Below, one piece after another: positions 11,231 to 22,800 of a DNA stretch of 64,000 bases. Under the pieces are notes generated by a model. It worked only from the letters and a program-made list of their open reading frames with translations, did not search any database and was not told the DNA's origin. The translations under genes were made by a program, and so were the position numbers. How positions within the stretch are numbered: the first letter of the stretch is position 1; the number at the start of each line of letters is the position of its first letter. Source of the stretch: Sycon ciliatum (lineage: Eukaryota > Porifera > Calcarea > Leucosolenida > Sycettidae); NCBI RefSeq assembly GCF_964019385.1, contig NC_088655.1, forward strand, positions 2,753,238 through 2,817,237. The letters run 5' to 3'.

Positions 11231-14200
11231 GGGGGGGGGAGGGAGGGAGGCACAGAGAGAGGGAGGGAGGGAGGCACAGAAACAGACAGAAAATGAGGGA
11301 AACGACAGTCAGCCAGACAGATAGAGAAACAGGTCAAAAGCAGGTAGAATTCTGCATGAAACCTTTCAGTCCTTCCTCTACGACATACCTGTAAGAGCAA
11401 TGTTTCAAGTCTGTCGTAGCGTTCATTCTGCGTCTTCAGCTGACTGTGGATAGCCTGCCAGGCCCCCCCGGGCTGTGAGTCGACAGTAGCAGTTGCTGGT
11501 ACTACCTGCCAGCACAGCAAGCATAGCGTGAAGACAGGCGGACTGAGAACATGCAATACCGACAGCAGAATCACACTGGTGCCGGGAAGTGTTTTAACCA
11601 ACCTCATGACTGAAAAAGTAGAGACAAGTACAAGTACCACATTTCCACGAATATAAGTCAAACCTTTTCATGCTAAACGTCAAGGGCAAAGAAGGCGACT
11701 TACAATTGAGTGTCACAACCTACTTATGTGAATATCATTGAAACAACAATATGGCTCAGACTTGAAGCGGGGGTGCGGCTTATAATCGGGGAAATACAGC
11801 AATCATTCACCACTCACTACCATGCTGGCAGAGACCCAGGAACAATTCACACATGCATGCAACACTAGGTGCTTACCACCACATACAAGTACTTGTACTG
11901 CAGTTCGCTACCGTCAGTTTGGATAGGGAGTAGTAAAATAGCGGTATTTTACTACTCCTTGGTCAGTTTGGACAGGGAGTAGTAAACTAGCGGTATTTTA
12001 CCACTCCGTGGTTTGGATCCAATCTGATGCAGAAATTGTTATTTGTTGACTTCTGATGTCATCACAGACAGGTCCTATTATAGTAGTGGAAGTCACACAT
12101 TGCTAGCACCCTGTACCTGATTGGCTGTGTTGTCTTGGGTCACGTGATCACCTGTCACCGGGCCAGTAACCTGGGCGACGGCACTGTTGCTATGGGATAC
12201 CAGTGTGAGGTGGTGGCGCTTGGATTGCTCTAGCAGCTGTAAGAAAGAGTACGGCAAGTGAGAGGTTACTACATGAATTACCGTGGTGTCTTGTATTAAA
12301 GCCTGTCTCATATAGCAGCCTGTTTTGAATAGAATACAAGCCTGATTTTCAAGATACACTGTCGGCACATACGCCTGGTTTTAGTGTGGACATGCATAAA
12401 AAAAACACCTGGCTCGAATAGAAGCCTGATGTGAATAGAAGCCTTGCACTGACATCGGTTTCTACAGGAATACGCCCGGCTTTAATAATTCGCGACATTA
12501 CGGGTAGTCAAAATTCATGTGAAGCATGGGGCGGAGTAATGGGAGAGAGAGGCATGTGTGCCGGCAAGAACTTCTGTCGCAAAGGAAGGATACACGTGTG
12601 GATTTCGAACCCAGCATCCCAGTCTTTCCGGGACAGTGCCCTATCGATTAGGCTACCGGGCATCACACACACCCGTGTGTCCTTCTTGCTAAACTTCCAC
12701 CATGCAAAGCATTCATCAGAATCATGTTTTGTCGTGCAAGAGGTTGCATGTTGCAACTGCATGCCAGTCATTTTTACTCTCAGCTTTTGCAGCAAGTCTC
12801 GGTCAGGCAGCCAGCTCCACACTGTGTTGGTCAGTCTGTGACCGTGCGGAACGGACTAACATCGGACCGGCTTTCTCAGACGACGGCACTTGTGATGACG
12901 AAAACACACACCAAGGACACGCGGCAAAGACATACTCCTAATACCAGCCCAGAGCCAGCTGCTAAGGGGTAGTACGGCCCCAGATCTGCTAAAGGATCGA
13001 TTATTTACCCTTGCGCAGTTTCAAATCCTGGGAGGATACATCTCCAGCACTGTACATCGTATCTGTTTGTTTCAGCTACACATTGCTCTAGCAACATATC
13101 ATTATGACAGCTAGCGCAGTAGACCTCACTGGACAAGAAAAACAGTTTAGGAGGAGAGACTCCAGCGAGGAGTGTATGAGGATAGCTTATTACTAGTACT
13201 TCCAGATGATCAATTGCACACTGAGCTGTCCATGAACAAAACACTGGTACAGTCAACTTTGCGTATAACGACACTCAGCGGGGCATCAGAAAAGTGTCTT
13301 TATTCGCGAAGTGTCCTTATACCCAAAGTTTCATTATATGTATTACAGTTAGATGGGACTTTGCTCTGGGCATGGAAATTCTGTCGTTATTCGCGAATTG
13401 TCGATATATCCGCAGTCGTTATTAGCGAAGTTGACTGTACGACCATGGCCGCAGCAGTCGTACCAGTGCCGCCGGCCCTGCACTACGCAACCATGATACA
13501 GACCTGTGCCTACGACTCACACGCGGTCCGCAAACCAACTAGCCAGCTTACCTCCAGGCGGCTGTTCTTGACGGCCTCCAGAATGCCAGTATTCCACTTT
13601 TCCTCCAGTATAGTCTGGTGGTCAATGTGTTGAAGGAGCTGCAGTTGTTTCATCTACATACACGTGCCACGCACATGCCCGCACACATGCACACACACGC
13701 ATTCACATGCACACACCAAAAGCACTCCAGCATATCAGTCTATCCTCTCCTGCTAGGTGTGTTTTACAACGGAACATGCTTTGCGATACATTACGGTCAC
13801 TAAAGCTTAGTGGATCTGACGGTTTAGTGATGAGATTAGCCTGCATGATAATATTTTGACTTTTTACATATTCAGCAACACATTAGTACTCACATCTTGC
13901 TCAGCTTTCTGTCGGAACATGAGCCTCTCCAGGTGCACGAAACCGTCCACCTTCTCCTCCTGCAGCAGCTTTTGCAGGTCCTTGGCACTGATGGTCTCCT
14001 TGTGGTTATAGTAGCGACTGCGCCAGTCACCAAACTGCGAGCAGCAGGGTGACGGAAATTAAAACAAAGAAAGAATGGATGGATGAGAGGGAGGAAAACG
14101 TTTCTAACCACCCGCAGACTCCAGCGCAGCCACTTACACAGCTAATAGGGTACCTCAACTCCAGAATACGGTCCCTTGGCTGCATATGCCACTATAAATA

Positions 14201-15228
14201 ATCATAAAAAATGCATTCAGAAGGGAGGGAAGGGAGATCGGGAAGGGAGATCGGGAAGGGAGATCGGGAAGGGAGATCGGGAAGGGAGATCGGGAAGGGA
14301 GATCGGGAAGGGAGATAGGGAAGGGAGATAGGGAAGGGAGATCGGGAAGGAAGATAGCATGGAATTCAGCTAGTATGTCAGGGCCGTCACACACGGTACG
14401 ACAATACCCCCTCTGTTCCCACATTACCACGACAAGCTCCGGAATTCCAGCAGCCTCACACACCGCTACACTCACTAAGCCCATGACATACCGGAGAGAA
14501 CTTTCCATTGAAGAGGGAGGCCTGTTCTAAACTGGGCAGCACCCAGGAACGGTTGATCTCCAGCTGGTGCACAGCGTCACGGTTCAGCGTGTTGTAAGTG
14601 GCGGCCATTTGAGCGATCAGGATCGTCCTCATGATCAGAGCCACAAACGCCAGCAGAAGCAGGTAGAAGAAGACCGACAGAGCTCTGAAGCACAGGAACC
14701 GGCGCCAACAACGGGAAAATGAATTGCACACACACAAAAAGCACAAGCCATTTTTGTATTGTATTTTATTATTTTACTTGGGCATTCCCAACAGACCCTA
14801 AGGTCTTCCTACAGGGTGCCCAATCTACAGTCGAAAAACACAGATTTGCTTCTAGAGAGCGCGATAGAGACTTCTTTAGAACCACAGTTGCCAATTTTCA
14901 GCTTGCGGAACAAACTTTGATATATCGATCATATGCACACAGAGACAGGCAAAATTACGCAAACACACAACTGAACAGATAAACAGATACAGAGCTAAAC
15001 CCGGCGACGTGAGAAAAATACTTGTATTGATGAAGCCAACATCTAAAGACTACTGCAAAATCTGTAACACGGGCATTTTTTCAGCGAAACCATCCGTCAG
15101 TGATCCAACTCTCAGTTTCCCATCCCTCAGCGGTCCATGGTAGGAATATTCGTCCTCAGGCTGTCCTTCTCAGAGTGAATTCAGAGTCTCGGTTGGCCGG
15201 CACTCAAATAGCCAACACAGGAGCCAGA

Positions 15229-15265
<37 letters not shown>

Positions 15266-15439
15266 GCAGCAGGAGGAGGAGGATGAGGAGGATGAGGTGA
15301 AGGGTACCATTGTCTTACCCTAGCTGTTGTTTGTTATTGTAGTAGTCAATGAGGTTACGTCCTTCAATCATGACACGCACGCCCAGGAAGATGTTTTCCC
15401 AGTAAGAACTGCAGTAGAAACATGCACATATGCAGCACA

Positions 15440-15536
<97 letters not shown>

Positions 15537-16734
15537 GTCGTTCAGGGCTTGCAGATGTGTTGGAGGAGAGGCTTGTGATACGCCACTCGGTGTGGCGAGT
15601 AGCTTGTGATATGCCTTTGGGTAGGGAGCGGTGGTGACAAGCATGTCGGCTAACACTTTCTCAGTGAAACAGTCATTAGTCTGACAGTATGCAGGAACCC
15701 GGAGGAAGTGCTGGGCAACACTGATACGGGTGTTCAGGCCCGGCGGAACCGGTCCGATTGGTCGGGCCATGGACGGACCAACCTTTTGGCCACCAAAGCA
15801 GGTTTACTGCTGATGAGGTCATGTGTATACCCGCCATATCATACACAAACTGTATGAAAGTCATGTGTATACCCCCCTCCATATCATACACAAACTGTAT
15901 GAAAGTCATGTGTATACCCCCCTCCATATCATACACAAACTGTATGAAAGTCATGTGTATACCCCCCTCCATATCATACACAAACTGTATGAAAGTCATG
16001 TGACTACCCTCCATATCATACACAAACTGTATGAAAGACTAGGGTATGGCAGGACCAATCAATGACTGCTTCTGCAGGTCCTGGTGTTGGATGCCTAGGA
16101 ACTTTTCATTTTATTTTCATTTATTATAACCCTCTCAAGGTGCAGTGGGAACACTGGTCAATGTGAAGAGATAAGAGTGGGTGTTAGCCAACCACAGCAG
16201 ATGATTAGGGGTTGCGAGGGAAACAAGACCAGCAGCACTAGGGATAATAAAGTCTTTGTGCTCCGCCCGTACAACACAACACAGAACCGCAGAGTTGCAT
16301 AGCCAGTTTCGGGCACCTTTAAAACAAAAGGAAAAAAACTGGTGAAAAAGGAACGCTGAAATTCTGATCCTATCTGGAAAGTAGGCCACTACGAAGTGAG
16401 GACCACGTTTGGCTGTGTCTGCTTTGCACAGACTTGCAACGAACCACCATGATTGTCATGGCTACGCACAAAGACACGTGCTTTCCAACTCTCTTACGGC
16501 CGTTGGAAAGCGTGACCTTTGTTGCCATGCTCACCTGGTTTCCAGTATGAGGCCAATGTCAGTCTGGGTGGTATTGTCCACCGCCAGTCCACGGCTGTGT
16601 GATCGGAGTGCAGGGTACCATGCCCCGGCCCAGGCAACCAGGACAAAGGCAAAGACCACAATGAACTTAGGCATAACCCTGGCTAGGATACCGGTGATGA
16701 CGCGTGTGTACACACCAAGTAAGCTGTGCATTGG

Positions 16735-16793
<59 letters not shown>

Positions 16794-17679
16794 GTAGATG
16801 AAATGACAGAGAGACATAGACAGGCCGGTACTAGACAGACATACAGCCAAACAGTCACATACCGATACGAATATGCCCAGGTACTGATAAAGAAGCACAG
16901 AAGACCGGGACTAAATGGCTGGATGATTGGTCAAACAGGAAATAGATAAACCGGCACTAGACAGACAGATGAATGCACTGGCAGATACTTACCGTGTTTC
17001 CCCGATTGTAAGTCGCACCTTTTTACACTAAACTTCAAGGGCAAAGAAGGGGGTGCGACTTACAATCGAGTGTGACTTCTTACTTATATGAATGCATCGA
17101 GATGATTTGGTTCGGACGTGAGAATGGGCTCCGACTTATAATCGGGGAAATACGGTATAATGGGACATATCCTCTCCTCCTGTGTCCTCCCTCATTATCA
17201 ACATCATTCTGAAGAATATCAATATGATCAAAACGTTGTAAAAAGAATTGTCAGTGTCAAATCTTGCTCCTGTTGTGTGGCTGCTATCTACTGCTGTATA
17301 GAATACACAGACATATAGACAGAAAGACCCTACATAGGTATTGAGCACTCTTCGGACAGTGAAGTACACCACTTGATTACCTGGATGTGGATATGAATTT
17401 GAATGATCTCGCCATGGTGATAAAGTATCCCACTGACAGAAACACCCACTGTGCCTGCCCGTCGTTGTCTAGGTAACGCAGTGGCACCACGATGGAGAGA
17501 AACGTGAACGACGTTATCTGAGCTAAGTTGTAATGGTCTGTCCAGTAGCCATGGCAATCATGTCTGCAGCGAGAAATGAGACACACGCATGTGCACAGAC
17601 ACACACAAATACACACACACACAGACACACAGACAGACACACACATACACACACACACATACACCCGCATACATACGCA

Positions 17680-17749
<70 letters not shown>

Positions 17750-17822
17750 TACACACACACGCATGCACACACACACACACACACGCACACACACACACAC
17801 GCACACGCACACACACGCACAC

Positions 17823-17853
<31 letters not shown>

Positions 17854-19799
17854 TCAATCGTCTTTAAATGATTCCCGTCATAGCGTGGATCGGGACCGGA
17901 TCACGCAGCACCGTCTCTATTTAGTATTACTGTGATTTGTGATAGGGACTGTGTTATGTTAGACCATTACGAAAAATCCGTACATTCCCGAGCTGCAGAG
18001 AGTGCTCAATGTCAGAGACAGACCATAATTATAATTTATTATGACCGTATGAGGGATCAAAGTACATGTACATGTACACGTATCTATGAAGAGTACACTG
18101 TCTGGTGTACTATCTGTATGATTTATAGGGGGGGGGGGGCAGGGGGGGGGGGGGGGGGTGGGGGGTATCAGCGCCATACTGCCGTAAAGTACCTACATGA
18201 CGAATGACTTCTCCACTACACACAAGTCAGGTCTGAAAAGTTAGTTCGTGCCCGAAAGTCAGTACCCTCCCAAAAGTGAGAGCAGGTGCGACCACTACAT
18301 TCGAAAATAAGTACGCCCTTATTTACAGAATGTTCTTATGGCTATAGCAGTATAGGTAGAAGCCTATCATCCTTGTCCAGCCACGCTAACTCACCTTGAT
18401 TCCACCATTTCTATGATTTCGCCGAGAAAGAGAGCTGCAAGTACCAGCAGTATGACCACCTCACAGAAACCGCGTATGTAGTCTCCCGCGTTATTATACG
18501 ACGTCGGATCCGCTACCGATGTGGCCATCTCCGTGGCAAACGTTAGCACCAAGATGAACAGGAAGAAAGCGCTGGCTGAAATCCTGGATGGGGTAGAAGC
18601 CACAAGATATTGTTTCACGTGTGATATCTCTCTCCCTCTCCCCCTCTCTCTCCCCCCTCTCTCTCCCCCCCCCCCCCCTCTCTCTCCCCCCCCCCCCCTC
18701 TCTCTCTCCCCCTCCCTCCCTCTCCCCCTCTCCCTCCCTCCCAATACATTCATTTTTGCTTTAGTTTAGCACACAGTGCCCAGGATGTTGTAAAGCAGCA
18801 GAGGTGTGTAAAGCAGCAGAGGTGTGGACTGCAGCAGAGGTGTATAAAGCAGCAGAGGTGTGGATTACGAAGACAGTGCAGCTGTGGGACTTACCACAAC
18901 ATCTTCTCACCATACGACTGCCACTTGGCGTTCAGTAACATACGCACAACTCTCTGGTTGCCAAACGCCTGCACATATGCACATACACACCACGTATCAC
19001 ACATATGCACGTGCACACACACACACAACATCAAAGTATTCGTCATCCTGAGCTTTGCTTGCATGCACTTGCACAAACAGCACAGAGCATGCAGAATTCT
19101 GTTTGACTGGCATGCACCAGTCAACCTGAAACAAAGTGTTGTATGCGTGTATCACTGTGCACTGAGGTGCATCAGCCCCAGAAGGGGCAGAGACACAGCT
19201 ACTGGACCGAGGGGGGGGGGGGGGGGGGGGCAGGCCCAAACCCCAAATGGCAGGCACGACCTGACCTCAAAGGGGGTGGGGTAGGACCAACCCCAAATGG
19301 CAGGCAGGACCAAACCTCAAATGGCAGGCAGGACCAAACCCCAAATGGCAGGCAGGACCTGACCTCAAAGGGGGTGGGATGGGACCAAACCCCAAATGCC
19401 AGGCAGGACCAAACCTCAAAGGGGGGGGGGGGGGGGGAAGCAGGATCACAGTCAACAGGACACAACTGCATCCCAAAACGGGACAAACGCGCATCCCAAA
19501 GCCGGGCATGTATAGCCTTAAATGGAGGTGTTCACCATTCAGCACTTGGCAAACCCCGTGGCACTGTCCTTGCTTTGCAAAATCAGTCAGGGGCCACTGG
19601 GAATGCAGAGCACAATTTTTGAAGTGCATAGTTTAATTGTGCACTTTTGTTAGAACAGGGCAACAGGGCAAGTGTTTCTGGGGAAATATTGTGCAGCCAA
19701 ATGGTGGACTCACACTCACATACACATATGCGCATGCACGTACGCACGCGCGCCTCCCTACACCCACACGGGTGCGTTAACGCACGCACGCACACACGC

Positions 19800-19871
<72 letters not shown>

Positions 19872-22800
19872 ACCTGGTAGAGTTTCTTCCTGCGTAGTAT
19901 TGCCATGAAGCAGGAGTTCATTCCATTGTAGCCCTCATCCCCAGGCATCCGTCCCTTGCTATCCGACTCCAGAGGCTGATAATAGAAGTCGAAACCTCTC
20001 TCCTCACCCTCCTCATCCGGCCACTCAGCAACAAGCCTGTCCAGGATAGCGTGTGTAGCGTCCGTCATTTTCGTGTCGTTCAGAATGTCGGCAAAGCGTC
20101 TTCTCTTCTGGAACACATCCCGTACGCTGCAGGGAACAAATGACAATAAGCCCATTGCGCAATGACGTAATTTGTACCATAAACACCCCACACAACCACC
20201 TGTGCTCGGGGTTGTGTGGGGTGTTGAACAGTGCATACCTGATCCCAGTGCACTAACACACATTACCCATGCTTTCCACATTTTGAAATACGCAATGGCT
20301 TTATTGAGGCAAATAATGAAAGCGATGCGTGGCTGGCAAGTCAAAAGTGAAAAATGAACAGACCTTGTAACTGCTGAACACTTCAATAAAATAGCTTGTG
20401 ATGTGGTGGAGTACCTTGACCGATCCCAACACTCTTTGTCATAACACATCATCACATACCAGCGCATCCATTGGGCTTTGTACCAAAGTTAGACTGTACC
20501 TGGACTGTTTTCCCCGGAGACAGAATTCTATAAGACTTCGAAGACAAACACATAGCAGGTCTCGATAAGGAGAAGAAGAAAACACATGCCTGCGTGAAGG
20601 ACTGCGTTGACATTTAACTTATCCGTATCGAAGTTGCTGTCTCCTCGTCACCTCTGTACTTACGCATCAGGTTCTTAAACATTTGAAAGTTTCGGAACTG
20701 GAATGATGCGATATGTAGTGGTTGACTTACTGATCATTGGGCATGTCGTCCATGAGCTTGACAGCAATCTTGCAGCACGAGTTGTCAAAGGCCACCTCCA
20801 GCGGCAAGACTCCGTCTTTGTTCTCAATGCGCCAGAGTTGCGGGTACTGACGGAATAGTACGTGTGCCGACTCCGTGTAGTTGATCCTGGCCAGCTGGTG
20901 CAGCGGAGTGTTGCCAGTCCGAGGGTCTGGGGCAACGAACGCTTCATCTTGTGGCGAGGTGGCCTTGCTGTTGTGGCTGATGAGGCGATCGAGTAGAAGC
21001 GACGTCTGACAATAAAAACAAATACAAGATGCCAAAATAACGTTCAATCAGGGTTCTAGGCAGGAAAAAAGTGTAGGCGGGAGAGGTAGGGGAAAAACTG
21101 TTCACACATTTTTTCCATGTTCCACTATTGCCTTGTTACAAAACATGCAACGTACGGATGCACAGAACATCCGGAGCGATAAGCCTTTTGCGCGTTGTAC
21201 AGATGCACAAAATCCCGTAGAATCCCGTAGACCCGGTAGGGTGTTGAATGTGCAGGACCCTATTGTGTTTTCTGCTATTTCCACTAAGAAATGGGGCCTG
21301 AAGGCATTTCATACGAAAACCTTTTTCTGACAAAGATCTAGCTAGTCATTAGTTCTAACCAAAGTGAAGAAGCTGGAAAAGGGATTGTTTGCCAACTATG
21401 AGGCTAAAATTGGCCAAATGCGCATGCATAGCACACAATGAACACCCAACCGGGTCTGCACACACCTACGCCCTAGTACTGAACTTCGTATATCTGTACA
21501 ACGCGCAAATGGTCTATTGATTTGTGGCTGCATGTTTGCGGTGTACGTATAAACTTGAATGTACAAGTCCAGCTGCATTCGTACCACTTCCAGGGCGTCA
21601 ATGGCCGTGCAAATTGAGGGCGTCAAATATGCACTCTGGGTTGGATTTCATGGAGCACAACTGCACCTGTCTCAGTGTCTGCTCTTCAGCTAAGAGAGTA
21701 GCGTTAGGAAAACAAGAGAAACAGTAACACTTGTCTATGCGACCACTCGGATAAGGTGACCACCTGTCTCAGACCGCCACTCTAACCAGGACCAAGGTAC
21801 TAGTATGTCATTGCCAGTCAAACGACCCTGGATAAGGAGACCACCTGGGAACAGAGACCACATTTTGAAGGTCCCATGAGCGGTAGTTGGCTTAGACCGG
21901 TTTCACTGTGCAGGTCTACCCAGGTGGTAAGTATGACATCGGTTACAAGACAAACCTCATTTAGTAGATAACGGGGTCCAAAATTCCCCTGTCGGCCGAA
22001 ACGTATACATGCAAGTGCGGAGAGTAGATAATACTGAAGTACTCTAGTTACGTACTCGTTACATTTACATCATAGTTATGTCTTTGTCCATCACCACTAG
22101 GCACTTTCTCTAGAATTTGTTCGCGACATCTCAATAAAACCTTCGTGAAATGACGCTTCAGCTACCGTATTTCCCCGAATATAAGTCGCACCTTTGTGCA
22201 CTAAAATTCAAGGATAAAAAAGGGGGTGCGACTTACAATCGAGCGTGACTTACTACTGAAGTCAATATATCAAATCAACAACAACATTGCTCAAACCTGA
22301 AAATAGGGATGCTACTTATAATCGAGTGCTGCTTATAATCTGGGAAATACGATAATTCTGTTGATTGCAATCCTTATACTCGTTGGATGACAAACATGGT
22401 GGAACCCCTGGGGTTGTCTACAAACCGCAGAGGTAGACCTGTACTGTGCACGTTGGTACTTACCACTTTGTCCTCTATCCAGCTGTGCTTGGTCAGAAGC
22501 AGCAGTGCCGAGTTGTAATTGCGACCCAGACGATCGTACACCAGGCGTGCAAACACGTCCAGCTCGGCCGTGGTCTCGTCCAGGCAGTCCTCCGGCAGAA
22601 GACAGTCCAGCTCCTGCTGGCGGAGGAGGTTGCGAACCTGTGCCGGCATCACGTGAACAAGAAGGTGCAGTGGTGTGAAGTTTAACCTAATCCTAGCTGA
22701 CATTGTCATGGACAGATTTTTCTTGTGGCCAGACGAGACCAGACGCGGCTTGCAGACACCAGCACGCCCACTGCACCAGTTACACTCCACTCCGCCGTCT

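Noticed and set aside
14222-16038. CRISPR-like arrays
   Set aside because: These are gap-free tandem repeats in an intron of a eukaryotic gene, without unique spacers.
17533-17935. Long open frames of alternating Thr-His or Val-Cys in CA/GT tracts (here and at other microsatellites)
   Set aside because: Dinucleotide repeats have no stops in several frames on both strands; no start context, splice partners or conserved sequence supports coding.
20975-20999. A CTGATGAG motif as a third hammerhead
   Set aside because: No GAAA, stem II or cleavage triplet follows; it is coding sequence of the TRP gene on the other strand.
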